Positions 24,309-37,082 are shown, counted from the stretch's first letter. The stretch is 64,000 bases of DNA from Tetrapyrgos nigripes (GCA_013368315.1 JAACJM010000025.1:124001-188000); one strand, 5' to 3'. Numbers and translations: made by a program. The notes: generated by a model not told the origin, from the letters alone.

Positions 24309-24734
24309 TCAGTAGACAACTGTATATGGAGCATATCTCATGCTCCATAGGTTAAGGACTGGAGGTTGTTTTAAGGTACATGTTTCAGGACATCTAACCA
24401 TATCCACCTGAGAAAACAACCAATCCACTTCTGGATTATGCTCCTCTAACCAATCAGTACTGAGAATTATATTGTGATCTCCGATGTCTGTAACATAGAA
24501 TTCAGTTGTCTCTTCGTGACACGATTTTTTGTCCTGAGAGTAGATATGGAGTTTCTGAATAGTATAATGGCATACCCATCCCATGGTGTTTTCAGAACTG
24601 TCAACATTGTGTACAGGGAAAGGATTTTTGATAGGAAGGAGGGTTAAACGATTCTTTTCTGTGAAACAGCTGTTAATAATAATGCCTTCCACCCCACTGT
24701 CTATTAGAGCTTCTGTGTTGATTTTGGACCTCAT
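24309..24734 (-). pseudogene. Ty3/gypsy retropepsin fragment
   Basis: The frame carries the aspartic protease motif ALIDSG followed by the family hallmark NIILSTDWLEEHNPEVDW. It is in the opposite orientation to the reverse transcriptase fragment that abuts it at 24735, so it belongs to a rearranged or different copy. Gag and RT partners are absent on this strand. Confidence 0.75.
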
Positions 24735-27167
24735 TGATTCAGGAAAAGTGGTTATCTATATGGACGACATCTTGATCTTCACAGAGACTTTGGAGGAACA
24801 TTGACAAATGGTCAAACAAGTACTCGCACGACTTCAGGAAAATGACCTTTATGCCAAACCAGCTAGCTCAGTAGAATTCCTAGGTCTCATTGTCTCTCAC
24901 AACACATTGGCGATGGATCCTATCAAAGTCAAAGGCGTCACCAAATGGCCAACACCACAAAACATCAAAGATGTTCAATCATTCTTGGGATTCGGAAACT
25001 TCTATCGTCATTTTATACATGATTTCTCTAAGGTCACTCGACTGCTTCTTGATCTTACAAAGAAGGATGAACCTTGAAAGTGGAGCGTTGATACAGAAAA
25101 AGCCTTTCAGGCACTCAAAGATGCGTTTACTTCTTCACCAGTCCTTTTGATGCCTGATCATTCTAAACCATATTGAGTAGAAGTAGATGCTTCCGATTAT
25201 GCCACCAGAGGTATTCTGTCACAGAAAGGATCAGATGACAAGTGGCATCCAGTCGCTTACCTATCAAAATCCTTATCTGAGACTGAATGAAACTACGACA
25301 TTCATGATAAAGAGTTGTTAGCGATCATACAGGCATTGGAGGCTTGGCAACACTATCTTGAAGGCACACCATATACTATTGAGATCCTCACTGACCACAA
25401 AAATCTAGAGTACTTCACCACTTCTCAGAAACTAAGCTGACGACAAGCAAGAATGGCTCTGTTCCTTACCAGATTCGACTTTATCCTTATCCATAAACCT
25501 GAAAGTCTTAATTGAAGTGAGCCTCTTTCTCGAAGAGTGGATCATAAAGAGGGGGTTGAAGATGACTAGACCCCAAGTTCTTCAGAATTTGAGCTACAAG
25601 ACCAGGGTCAGTGATTGCGATTGGAGATGCTGAACTAAGAAGACAGATTAAAGAGTGTCCAAAGAAAGACAAGGAAGTTGTGAGTGCTCTTGAAGTCATC
25701 TTAAACAATGGTCCACGCTTGCTGCTCAAGAACCTACAGGAATGGAATTACGAAGACGGGATTATTTTGTTCCAAGGCAAAGTCTACATCCCCTACAACC
25801 AACAACTATGTAGAGACATAGTCAAGATGCATCATGATAGTCTCACTGCCAGACACCCAGGCCAGTTCAAAACCTATGAACTAGTTAGCAGGGAATTTTG
25901 GTGGCCTGGTATGTCAGTATTTGTTTGTGATTATGTTGAAGGATGCGCTACTTGCCAATTGACCAAGGCACAAAACCATCCATTACATGTACCATTGGTC
26001 CAAACAATGTTCCAGAACAGCCCTTTGGTACCATCACCACTGATTTTATCATGGATCTTCCAGAATGTGAAGGTTTCAATGCAATTCACGTAACAGTTGA
26101 CCAGTTGACCAAGACAGTAGTCATTTCTCCCTGCCGAAAAGATATTGATAGTGACGGTACTATTGATGTTTTGTTCAATAACACTTGGTGATGGTATGGT
26201 CTATGGGACAAAATAATATCAGATCGAGGCCCACAATTCATGAGTCAGGTTATGAGAGGGATATATGCTAAGTTAGGTATCACCTCAGCTCTCAGTACAG
26301 CTTATCACCCCCAAACAGATGGTGAAACTGAAAGGTTCAATCAAGAACTGGAACAATACTTAAGAACCTTCTGCAACTATTGTCAGGATGATTGGGTCAA
26401 ATATTTACTGTATCCCAAATTCTGTCATAACACCCAAGTACATTTGGCCACTGGGAAATCACCTTTCGAATTACTTCATGGATATCTTCCTCGACTCTTT
26501 CCTTTGATCAATCCTTCTTCACACATACCGAAAGTAGAAGAACGCCTTCAAAACTTAGAGGAAATATGGGAAGAATTGAAAGCAGAGTTGATGAAAAGAC
26601 AGAACATGGACCATGTAAAAGAAGGGTTAAAGTTCAAAGTTGGGGACAAAGTACTGCTAGACAGAAAGAACTTAAAGACAACTAGGCCAAAAGCTAAGTT
26701 GGCTAACCGTCGTCATGGACCATTTGAAATCACTGATGTAATTGGTGAAGTTAACTATCGTCTTAAACTGCCAAACACCTGGCGAATTCACCCAGTCTTC
26801 CATGCTTCACTACTATCACCATACAAGGAGACTGAAGCTTATGGAGTGAACTATCCACTGCCAGAAGATAATGAGTATGATGTAGAAGCAATTCTAGATT
26901 CGAAGCCAACTAGGAATCATTGAGGAGTGCAGTATTTGGTCAAATGGTTGGACTACTCAGACTCTGAGAATTCAAGGGAACCAGCTTTGGGGTTGATGAA
27001 ATTGAAGGAGATGATTGAAACCTTTCATCAAGAACACCCAGACACATATCGACCACCAAACCTAATACGGGAAGGATCCACTGTACAATCAATGGGAATT
27101 AGTTTTGAAGACATTTGGAGAAGTACATGTGTGCTCCAGGCAAAAGCACAACTTAAAGAGGGGGTAA
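24735..27167 (+). pseudogene. Ty3/gypsy chromovirus pol fragment (RT C-half, RNase H, integrase, chromodomain)
   Basis: It starts inside RT with the intact catalytic VIYMDDILIF. RNase H ([16 protein letters not shown]), the integrase zinc region (CATCQLTKAQNH), the integrase core (SDRGPQF, HPQTDGETERFNQ) and a chromodomain (QYLVKWLDY) follow. The frame is broken by TGA at 24802, 25075, 25174 and further sites in RNase H, integrase and chromodomain. Each lies where relatives have Arg (CGA) or Trp (TGG). A purine tract AAAGAGGGGG at the end precedes the 3' LTR. The copy lacks gag, protease and the first half of RT, so it is immobile. Confidence 0.9.
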
Positions 27168-27620
27168 TGTCACAAACTGCTACAGTTCTTTGTCCTCCTT
27201 CCTCTTCTACTACATTATTGAACCCATTTTCTGATCATTCGTCTATTGCATTTCCTCTTATATTACTGACTTCGAACCTTATAAGACCTGTTAAACTCTA
27301 TAATAACTGTCAATCAATCTTCCATTCCATCGATCCTATCTTTACCCTACATTTCTCCACTTTCTCCTATGTTTCTCCTATTTCTCCTATTTTTTTCCTA
27401 TCACTTATTCATTGCTCTTCTATATAAACCACTAGACATTCTAATTAGTCCTTTAGTTCATTCACTTTGTCTCCGCTCCATACTAGTACTACACAGTATA
27501 AGAGCATAGTCAGCCTACTCATTTCTCTTTCTCTATCTCTATCTCTCAATCAATTGCTTTGTATCTGTCCTCAAACTGTGTGACTTGAGTGGTTAATTGA
27601 GTGTACCAGCAACCTTGACA
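27168..27620 (+). repeat. 3' LTR of the preceding chromovirus
   Basis: It begins TGTCACAAACTG directly after the polypurine tract and ends CCTTGACA, giving TGTCA/TGACA termini. TATATAAACC near 27419 is a promoter TATA. The sequence right of it is the interior of a different element, so no target duplication is seen. Confidence 0.75.
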
Positions 27621-27621
27621 G

Positions 27622-28830
27622 ATAGGGGTACAACAACATTCAAATCAAGGAGGATTGTTCAAACCCCTTGTAATGTTTTTCAGCCTCACAAATTCACCAG
27701 TGACATTCCAAACCATGATGAACGAAATCTTCGCAGATCTTATCCAAGCAGGGAAGGTTATTGTTTACATAGACAATATCTTGATATTCTCAAAGGATAT
27801 GGACAAGCATACGAAAACTGTTCAAGAGGTTTTACAAATTCTAAAAACTCATAATCTCTATCTGAAACTGGAGAAGTGTGGTTTCCACAAGAACGAAGTG
27901 AAATATTTGGGACTTATAGTGGGCAATGGGAAGATGAGGATGTACCCTGTCAAGGTTGAGGGAGTCTGCCAGTGGGAAACACCAACCTGTGTCAAAGATG
28001 TTCAGAGCTCCTTAGGATTTACAAACTTTTATTGAAGGTTCATTAAAGACTATGCAAAGATGGCTCATCCATCAAATGATTTGACACAAAAGGATGTACC
28101 CTGGCAATGGACACCAGACCAAGAAAAGGGCTTTCAGAAATTGAAAGACACTGTCACATCAGAACCGGTCCTCCATTTTCCCCTGGATAATTGTCCTTAT
28201 CAAATTTCACCACAGGTGCTGTATTGTCCCAACTCCAAGACAGTGAATGGGTGCCTATTGCCTTTTTAACAAAAGGCCTTAGTGAACCAGAGTGAAACTA
28301 CAAAATTCACGATAAGGAGATGTTGGCTATCATGAGGCATTACTTGATGGGGGGACCAAGATTTGAAATCTGGACAGACCATTGTAATCTCAAAAACCCT
28401 CAACAGGAGACAGACTCATTGGTCATTGGAGTTGGCTGATTATGACTTTCAACTGGTTCACAAACCAGGAAAGAGTCATGAGGAGGGGGTAGATGATAAC
28501 AAAGACATTACCCTTCTTAAAGCTGAATGCTTGCAAGCTATGGAGACAGCCCAAGCTTGAGATACCTGGGAGATATTTTCCTTGTACAAGTATGAAATTT
28601 GAGATGCAAATGGGAACCCTCAGTTGTGAAAAACATCAAGCACGATCATTCATTCCAGAACCACAGAGACTATATTACTAAAGATAATCTCTTATATGTT
28701 CCTAACGACCTCAAGCTCCATAACAAAATCATCCAATTCCATCACAATATGTTGAGATGCCAAGTGTGGGGTCAAAGGCAAATGACTCAACCAACAACTA
28801 CCTTCCACTCAAGACAAGGTGTATAGTTTG
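27622..28830 (+). pseudogene. Second Ty3/gypsy pol fragment (RT, RNase H)
   Basis: It begins mid-RT (LVMFFSLTNSP) and contains KVIVYIDNILIFSK, where the catalytic YxDD is changed to YIDN. RNase H follows in broken frames (QTHWSLELADYDFQLVHKPG), then a stub leading into integrase, with most of integrase missing. TGA codons replace Arg at FTNFY-TGA-RFI and LSEPE-TGA-NY. The end (HSRQGV, then a GGGGGTAGGGAG purine tract) resembles the C-terminus of basidiomycete Ty3 polyproteins, so an internal deletion has removed integrase. Confidence 0.8.
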
Positions 28831-29021
28831 GGGGTAGGGAGACACTAAAGCTCTCACAGTAGTTCTAGATGAACCAAATCTTCAAAGAAGAAACAAAAGA
28901 AGTATAATCAAAGTCAAGATGAGATGTAGTAGTACTTCGACTGGGTGAAGACTAGTTCAGATGGGGGATAAAGGGTAAAAGGATGTAAAGGTGGGTAACA
29001 TGGAGGATTGGTATGTGGTAG

Positions 29022-29625
29022 TGTTGAAGTATAATCAAGCCACCGTGGATAGGGGCTAACGTGTAGACGTGCTACGGTTACTTACAGCTACTTATCTCTT
29101 TGTCTCTTTCTCCTTTTCATGGAACATGTGTACACTAGTATATATACCTGTAGATACCCTTAGGACACCTCTGTCTTCGCTATTACAGACAGAGGTGAGC
29201 CACTTACTTTACCATTAGACTCGGACATTTACTCACATACCTAGATTCATATTTCTCTTTCTTCTACACTGGGTGCAAACACTTGTAATTCCTTGGATAT
29301 ACTGAGGAATTACAAGAGACTTACTCAGGTACACTCAATATGTAACTCCATTGGACTTACTGAAGTATTACAAGAGACCAAAAACATTAAAACAATTATG
29401 TATGACCATTGTAAGGTGCAAAGATCTCTTGTAATACTTCAGTAAGTCCAATGGACTTACATATTGAGTGTACCTGAGTAAGTCTCTTGTAATTCCTCAG
29501 TATATTCAAGGAATTACAAGTGTTTGCACCCAGTGCTATCTAGGTACTTACTCTTTACTCAGTCTTTGCTATTACAGACAGAGATTCATATTTCTCTTTC
29601 TTCTGTCTAGGATTGGATTCTAACA
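29022..29625 (+). repeat. Probable LTR, interrupted by a foldback MITE
   Basis: It runs from TGTTGAAGTATAATC to GATTCTAACA, follows the polypurine tract and C-terminal tail of the fragment above, and contains a TATATATACC promoter near 29139. A duplicated CTATTACAGACAGAG segment lies on each side of the MITE at 29267-29535. Confidence 0.55.
29267..29535. mobile_element. Foldback MITE (269 bp), CACTG termini
   Basis: Two arms of about 110 bp are near-perfect inverted copies around a short loop (about 29380-29415). The ends are CACTGGGTGCAAAC and its complement, flanked by a 3-bp CTA duplication (29264-29266 and 29536-29538). CACTG ends with a 3-bp duplication fit the EnSpm/CACTA superfamily. 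There is no coding capacity. Confidence 0.85.
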
Positions 29626-30911
29626 GGTAGAAGATAGGTAGAATGCAGGTAGGACAATTATAGACAATGGAGAGAGGATATGTGGGTGCCCTGTGGTGGT
29701 ACACCAACAAATACATGGAACGAAACTGGGGATGGGCAGAAGGGGGTAGTAATACACTGCTTGAATAGGTGCAGCTACCTCTGAAGACAAACTAAGTGCA
29801 AAACAAAGATGAAAACAATACTGGCTCAGAATTGAAGAAGACTTAGTACACCTCTGCAAGGACTGCACAATACGACAAGTGGAATGTTTGGTAGGTAAAG
29901 ACTGAGCACTGAGAAGACAGAGTTAAGTGGCTCAAGGGGTATGACGCCTCCCACTGAAGATGAACTGTAGACAACTGCTTTCCACAGGAACAATACTTAT
30001 ATTGCTGTTGCACTGTATCTGTACAAAGGTGGTTACAAGCAGTTGTTGTATGATAAGGTAATCAAAGTGTGCTTTTATAGTCAGCCACATGATTAGCTAA
30101 GTACTGTATAGTAGTTTACTAGGGTCTGTCAAGCCTCTGAGTCCATACACAGTTCATAGGTAACCGTTGAGTGTTAGTAGGAGTCAGGGATTGTAATTAC
30201 ATGTTGAACACATCATCAATCACAGTCCAGACAAGATGTCTCCTGTCAGAGCAGTAAAACAAAGTCAGAAATCTGGTAAACAAACTGGTTTGTCTAGTGA
30301 CTAGACCCAAATGAAGGATAGTATTGTCCAAGTGTGCTTTGATCAGCATGTTACCAACTACGTTTATGGTAAAACTCTTGAGATTAAACTAAAGGATACC
30401 CGTTTGTGAGTCATTCTAGTGGACAAGCTAGACAATTCATAGTGAGTTCACACCACTTCAATTAGAAGTGCGCAAAATGATGGGGTGCATGGCCAGGTGT
30501 TTACCTGCCATATCACTGTCGCACTTGCCTTAAGTGAATAAAACATAGTTTCCTGGCCAAAAAATGACATCAGCAGGTTGAACAGAAAATTTTTTTCAGC
30601 TGTATGGCAACAACCCAGGTTACCACTACCCCAGGGAGAAGGAGGGCAAAGAACTGTAGCAGTTCATGACACTTGCTATGCGAATGCAGTGGCACATTTC
30701 CCCAGTTCAATTATCACAGTCATGCTTTTGAGTTTGGGAAAAACTGTTTTTGAGTTCAGAAACAATAGTTTCAGTGGGATTTTATTTTTTGCCACAATCG
30801 AATGGCATAGACTGAATTCAGAAAATGAGTGGATTCAGGAGAAATTACATAGATTAAATTTGGAATGATTCCTGTTTGAAATAATATTGGTCCATTTGGC
30901 ACAGCATACTA
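29626..30911. other. No supported gene
   Basis: Short frames only (for example 30578-30868, plus), none recognisable. The base composition matches the surrounding transposon nest, so this is probably decayed element sequence. Confidence 0.4.
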
Positions 30912-31086
30912 CAGCAGAATACCTCATAATGAATAAGGTAATAATGAATAATTGGTCATAACAAATACACTTTTGGCTCTCCCAAACTGATGTTTACAGC
31001 CAAAAAAATATATCATAAGGAATAACCACCATAATGAATAGCTTTGGGCTGTCTCCCAACACTATTCATTATGAGGTATTTGACTG
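30912..31086. mobile_element. Tc1/mariner-type MITE (175 bp)
   Basis: Imperfect 24-bp terminal inverted repeats contain a perfect 18-bp core AATACCTCATAATGAATA (30918-30935 and complement 31063-31080). The element starts CAG and ends CTG and is flanked by TA on both sides (30910-30911, 31087-31088), the mariner target duplication. Confidence 0.8.
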
Positions 31087-31229
31087 TATCCAGTTTTTAT
31101 GGTAAGGTTCTCTGCCCATAAAGTGCCTGCTTGCAATTTGAAAAAAGCCTTTTATCTGCATGTAGTACAAGCAGGATCTCTTCTTCACAGCTGAGTCAGT
31201 TGAGTGTGCTTTGATTAGTCAGTGAAGAA

Positions 31230-31754
31230 AACGAAAGACAAAAGTAAGATAACTCTGGTCTATATAGAGTGAGCAACTCAAATTGCAATCTGCTGAAAAT
31301 ACATCAAATTCGCTTGATCTATGTCTTGGGCATTGACAGTTCCCCTGTTTAATGATATCAATCAGTTGCTGTAAGGGTGACTCCTGACACGTGAGGCAAT
31401 CACTCAACAACTGCAGGAGGAGATCCAAAGATATATAAATCAGAACTAGACAATACAAGACTAACATACTATGCACCTGCAGGAGGAGATCCAAAGAGAA
31501 AAACTCAAGGATACTCGCCTGCAGGGAAGGGGTATATATACTTGTACGAAGGCCTGGGAAAAGATCTGCAAAACTATACAGCAGTAATGAAGTAATAGAA
31601 AAGTGAAATGATGGGAGATCAGAATGATGAATAATAATGATGGATGATGAAACAATGAAACAAGGGTAGACAAGTCAATGAAGTCCAGATAAAACAAGAA
31701 CAAACAAGTCCTAAAGGAGAAGAGAAAGGAAAAGGAAACTGTCCCCTTATATCA
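31230..31754 (-). repeat. Probable 3' LTR of the minus-strand chromovirus
   Basis: Directly after the pol frame, on the minus strand, a GTAGGGGG purine tract precedes TGATATAAGGGGAC at 31754. Inside are TATA motifs and a direct repeat CTTTGGATCTCCTCCTGCAG (complements at 31478-31497 and about 31413-31432). The distal end is not defined. Confidence 0.5.
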
Positions 31755-31761
31755 CCCCCTA

Positions 31762-34700
31762 CTAGACCTGTGGCGACCTCGACGCAGCACGCCAGTTACC
31801 GGAATGATCAGCTGGAGATGCTCGCACTGTCTTAACAGCATCAGGATACCTTGTATAGAAGTCTGCCACTGCCTTTGGAGCATGTACCAAATCCTCTGCA
31901 CGTTCCCATGAATCATTCTGTGGTCCATAGCCTTTCCATCGAACAAGGTATTGCAACTTTTTCCAATGTCCATATCGATGACTATCCAGGATTTCTTCAA
32001 CCTCAAACTCTTCTTCACCTTCAATGATTTCAGGATCAGGAGATGGGTCAGGTTTTCAACCAGAAATAGGGTCTTCAACATAGCAGTCAAGTTTGATAAC
32101 AGGGAAGACTGGGTGGAGGTGTTTCATGGATGGGGGAAGTTTCAGTTTGTAGGCACCCTTGCCAACTTCTTGAAGTACAGTGTAAGGCCCAAGCCAACGG
32201 TGACTGAGTTTCTTTGATGGATGAGTCATGTTAATGTCAGAGCCATTCAGCCAAACCTTGTCACCAGGTGCAAAAACAGGGGCAGGAGTGTGTCGGCGGT
32301 TGTAGTATTGGGCATACTCTGACTTGGCCTTTGTGAGTGCTGCTTGTGCCTCTGTCCAGCCTGACTTAAGCCGATTGACGAAGTCATTGACATTCTCCAT
32401 CTTTGACCACTGGATGTGAGGCTCAAAACCCATCTGAGGATTCCAACCAATGTCAATCATGAAGGGAGTTTGCTGAGTCGATGCATGGATCTTATTGTTG
32501 TAGGCAAACTCAGCAGTGGGTAGTAACTCGTCCCAATCATCCTGTCATTGGCTCACCCACTAGCACAGGTAACCTTCTAGCTCTTGATTGACACGTTCAG
32601 TCTGTCCATCTGTCTGTGGGTGATAGGCTGTAGACAGTTCCTGTTTGACGCCAGCCATCCTACAGAGTTCTCACATGAAGTCTGCAACAAACTGTGGGCC
32701 ACGGTCAGAGTGTGCTGATTTGGGCATCCCGTGGTGCTTCCATACTTCCCTGAAGTAGATGCAAGCAGCTCCTTCAGCAGTAACTGTTGTATGAGTCTGG
32801 AGGAAGTGACCTCTCTTGCCAAGCATGTCTACGACAACCATGACTGCATTGTACCCATGAGCTTCTGGTAGTTCCACAATGAAGTCGACTGATACAGATT
32901 GCCATGGTTCAGTGGGAGTCTCAGAAGGGACGAGCTCTCCAATGGGGAGACGATGACGTGTCTTGGTTCACATGCACAGGTCGCAAGTATTGGTGTACTG
33001 TCCAATGTACCGAGACATCTGGGGCCACCAGTAGTTGCATGAGACAAGTTCAAGGGTCTTGAACTGTCCAGGGTGACCAGCAACCTTGGTGTCATGGTGT
33101 TGGGAGACTATGTGACAACAGAGGCCATGGGAAGGGGGAACATAGATCTTGCCTCGGAAATACAACAACCCTTCACGCTCATCCCATTCAGCACTATGAA
33201 TAGACCAAGTATGGGACTTGCGCAATGCTTGCACAGCACACATGACTTGTTCTTCCAGCTCATTTTCACGAACAGCAAAGTGGACGTCTCTGAGGATTTC
33301 AACTTCTTCACCAGTTAGGTCAACTGCAGTAGTGATGGCAGCAATTGAGAATAGCTCTGGCTTGAGCAGCACAATGTCTGAATTGTCATCAGCACCAGTA
33401 CCATGATCAGGTCAGCGAGATAAGGCATCAGGTTTGCCCATAGTGTGGCCAGGGCAGTGATGTAACTGGAAGTCGAAACGGGAGAGGAACAGGGACCATC
33501 GTGCCTGACGTCGATTGAGCTTCTTTGTGGTTTGGAAATACTCCAAGTTCTCATGATCTGTCCAGATTTCCACAGGAAAGCATCCACCTTCCAGGAAGTG
33601 TCTCCACTCTTCAAGGGCTCGGATGATGGCTAGCATTTTCTTATCATGGATCTCATAGTTGCATTCAACAGCATTAAGACTTTTGGAGTAAAATGCGACT
33701 GGATGCCACTTGTCATCATCTGGGGACTGCTAAGATAAGACTGCTCCTGTAGCGTAGTCAGAGCTGTCTGATTCCAAGCAGTATGGACAAGAGTCGTCAG
33801 GCATAATGAGGACAGGGGAGGAGGTGATTAGGGACTTCATGATGTTAAAGGCATCCTGAGCATCCTTAGACCAGTCAAACTTGACGTCTTTCCGGGTCAG
33901 CTCGAACAGTGGTTGTGCATGATGGGAGAAGTCCTGGATGAACTGACAGTAGAAGTTGGTGACTCCAAGGAAAGAGGAAACGTCCTTCTTGCTCTCAGGC
34001 ACAGGCCACTCCGCGACACTGGACACCTTGACAGGGTCCATCTCGACACAGTTATGGGAGATGATGACACCAAGGTATTTGATGCGGGTCTTCTCGAACT
34101 TGCATTTGTCAGCTCTCAGGTACAACTTGTGCTGCCTCAACTGGTCTAGGACTAGGCGAGTCACACGATGATGCTCCTCAACAGTCTTGGTATAGATCAA
34201 GATGTTGTCAAGGTAGACAGATACAACACCCTCCATGATGAGATCATGGAGAATGTCATTCATCATTGTCTGGAAGGTTGCAGGGCTGTTAGTGAGACTG
34301 AAGAACATGACAAGTGGTTCAAAGAGACCACGGTTGGTGTGGAAAGCTGCCTTCCATTCGTCGCCCTCATGAATCCGGATATTGTTGAAACCCCAACGTA
34401 CATCCAATTTAGTGAAGTACCGTGCACCCTTGAGATTGTTGACAAGTTCATTAATCAAGGGTAACAGATAACAGTTTTTAATCGTCATCTTGTTTAGCAC
34501 ACAATAGTCTTGGACAAGTCGGAGGCTTCCATCCTTCTTCTTTACGAAGAAAACTGGAGATGCCATGGAGGATTTAGAGGGACAAATACAACCAGTGGAC
34601 AGATTCTCTGTAAGGAACTTGTTGAGGGCCTTTTGCTCGTTAGGAGCAAGTGGATAGACCTTGCAGTTGGCAGGTTTAGAGTCAGGAACTAACTCTACTG

Positions 34701-35520
34701 CATGGTCCCATGGTTTACGATCTGGCAACACATCGAAGGAGTCCTTGGAAAAGACATCTGTATAGTCATAGAAGTGATCAGGAAGGCCATCATGAGGGTT
34801 CCTTGAGGCCTTAGCATGTGCTTCTGCTAGACGTTGAGAAGTGGTACTCGTCGCATTGATGAATTCCGACTCTGGAGGGACTGAGGCAACAAATATGCAA
34901 TCACCTTCTTCGATAGGGACATCATCAGGGAAGTCATCACAACCTAAAGTTCTGATGCTATTCATCTTATCTTCGCCAGGATCTAGTTCAAGGACATGAG
35001 GAGTTGGGCCTTCTCGACAATGTTCTAGAGCACAGCGTTGGCGACGAGTAGTGGAGAGGAGTAGTTGGCGTTCCTGTTGCACTTTGTCATGACATGTGGA
35101 GCATTGCCTTGGGCACTGGCTAAGTTTGACATCACCATTGTCCCAATCTACCTCTGGGTTATGGGCTCATAACCATCCATAACCAAGAATGATGTTCTTG
35201 GCTGCCAAGCTGAGTAACTGCAAGTTGGATGCACTCAGAGTGGTCTTTGAAGCGTAGGACAGTATCCAAGATTTCGGTAATAGCCCCAGCCTCATTCAGG
35301 GTGCCGTCAACATTGAAGACGGGAATGGGCTGTTGGAGTTTCTGAGTTGGGATGGAGTTCTTGGTGATGAACTCAGCATTGGCATAACCCATGCTGGTAG
35401 CTCCACTATCGATGAGCACACTGCCAGAGATCAGAGAGGCATTAGATGTGGACTCTAGCTCTACTGGAACTGTCAGGCAGCGGCTTCTGTCGGAGGAGAT
35501 TACCAGCTTGCGAGGTAGGC
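31762..35520 (-). pseudogene. Ty3/gypsy chromovirus pol (protease, RT, RNase H, integrase, chromodomain)
   Basis: Minus-strand order: protease (LIDSGATS, about 35420), RT (35082-33730, with KKKDGSLRLVQDY), RNase H ([15 protein letters not shown] region, [10 protein letters not shown]), integrase ([35 protein letters not shown]) and chromodomain (QYLVRWKGYGPQNDSWE). The RT catalytic motif is VYLDNILIY, so the second Asp of YxDD is Asn. Stops include a TAG at 33730 and TGAs at the CM-TGA-TKT, DFM-TGA-ELC, LSR-TGA-PDH and ISG-TGA-KPD positions, plus a frameshift between protease and RT. Gag is absent; the 5' part ends at the LTR of the large element at 35634. It is dead by several criteria. Confidence 0.9.
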
Positions 35521-35633
35521 GACGTTCCTAATGTTTGAGGCGGTGCCAAGGAACTGGATGATGAACAGAAGAAATGGAAGAGGGAGTAGAGGGGGTAGGA
35601 GGAGACACGACTGAGGCAATTACTTCACACGTT

Positions 35634-37066
35634 AATAGGCTGGCTAGTGGATAATGCTAATAGCTTCGAAGATCGAAGCTAACAACACCAAAAACACACA
35701 AACACCAATCCTGCTATATAATGCGAGGTGATCCAAAGTGGCAGAACACTCGTATAACTTGTGTAGCTTAAAGGTAAACGGCTCTAGAACCGATTGGGGA
35801 ACAATAGGGGTTCAACAATAACAATGGTCACAATTGACAGTCTTCTTGACTTCGAGATAAACACAATAAGAGGCCAATTGCCTAGATCTTCAATAACACA
35901 ATGAGGCCAATATGCCTAAGTTCAATAAACACAATATGGGGCCAATATGCCAATGCAATCACAACAATCTTTGTCTTAGGGTGAACTAATGTTCGAGTCT
36001 TTAAAGTTTTGGGTTTTTGTAGAAATTCCTATTGATATAAAGCTGGCCTGGGCAAGCGAGAGACCTAATCTTCTCTCGAGAGTTATCCAGAATCCGCAGC
36101 AATACACGCGAGTACTAATCTGGTTTTCTAGCTACGAGTACTTCGTCCTTTTATACTCTAGAGGTCCTAGAACTGTACGGTAGCTAATATTATTTAAAGT
36201 CCGCAATATTATATAGTGAAACACGAGAGATTGAATGAAAGTAACTAAGGAGAGAGATACGCGAACAGTATTTACATGAATCGTCCAATCAGAATATGTA
36301 CAGAGTCCTCGCGAGAGGGCCAGGGTATATGTAGCACATGCTAGCTTCTTGGTAATGGAGGTCTAGAGCGGTACTCGTACCGGTAACCTCATTGGGTATC
36401 ACATGCGAACCTCTTCCAATGCTCGCGAGCGGTCTTTCATAGGTTCCGATATCTCCATCCCTACTAGAGTCCTCTAGAGGGCCTCAGTAAGTCTCTAGAT
36501 CCATCGGAACTATCTTCTTTGGTGTCTTTAGGAGGGGTGAGGTAGATCTTGATCATTTGGCAACATCACGACGATCTTAGCTTTAGCTTGAGTAGATCTA
36601 ACCAGGTTCGCGAACTATCGGAATGTCTCCGGGATACTTCGCGAAGGCACCTATCCGAGGTTTCTCCTTGTTATCATTCATCTCCTTTAGTCTTGTATCT
36701 TATCTTCTTGAGTCTATGTCACATTGGTAATCCCATGGATCGTGAATAGAGGTAACGCGTACTTATACTGCTCGCGAGGTGGCTACTCGTGAACAAGTGC
36801 CTTGGGTATGTATGTATAAACGTATACAAGCAGTCTAGTACTCGAACATCGAACTTAGTAGCTTGAGGGACTTATGTACCATCCTCTCGAGGCTACTTAT
36901 CCTTATTTCGTATCGCGCTCGCGAACGTTGCCTCTAGAATCACTTTAACTGATAGATTGGGCTCGCTTCAGTCCTTATTCCCTAGTAAACAGACACAATA
37001 TATCCGTATACTTGATATATGTACGCTTTTTAACTCGTTCTAGTCGAGTTTTTGGCAGGCGTATCA
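35634..37066 (-). repeat. 3' LTR of the large element
   Basis: About 1.43 kb, beginning TGATACGCCTGCC on the minus strand right after the polypurine tract and ending GCCTATT. It differs from the 5' LTR at about twenty positions by eye (about 98.6% identity), most of them transitions. Confidence 0.9.
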
Positions 37067-37082
37067 TCTCCCCCCAACTAAA
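37065..37082 (-). promoter_or_regulatory. Polypurine tract of the large element
   Basis: On the minus strand TTTAGTTGGGGGGAGATG runs into the 3' LTR start TGATAC. It defines where plus-strand DNA synthesis would be primed. The same 18-mer recurs at 40852-40869. Confidence 0.8.

Noticed and set aside
35989..36183. A 64-codon gene in the LTRs
   Set aside because: Present in both LTR copies only because they are duplicates; no domain, start context or splice support.
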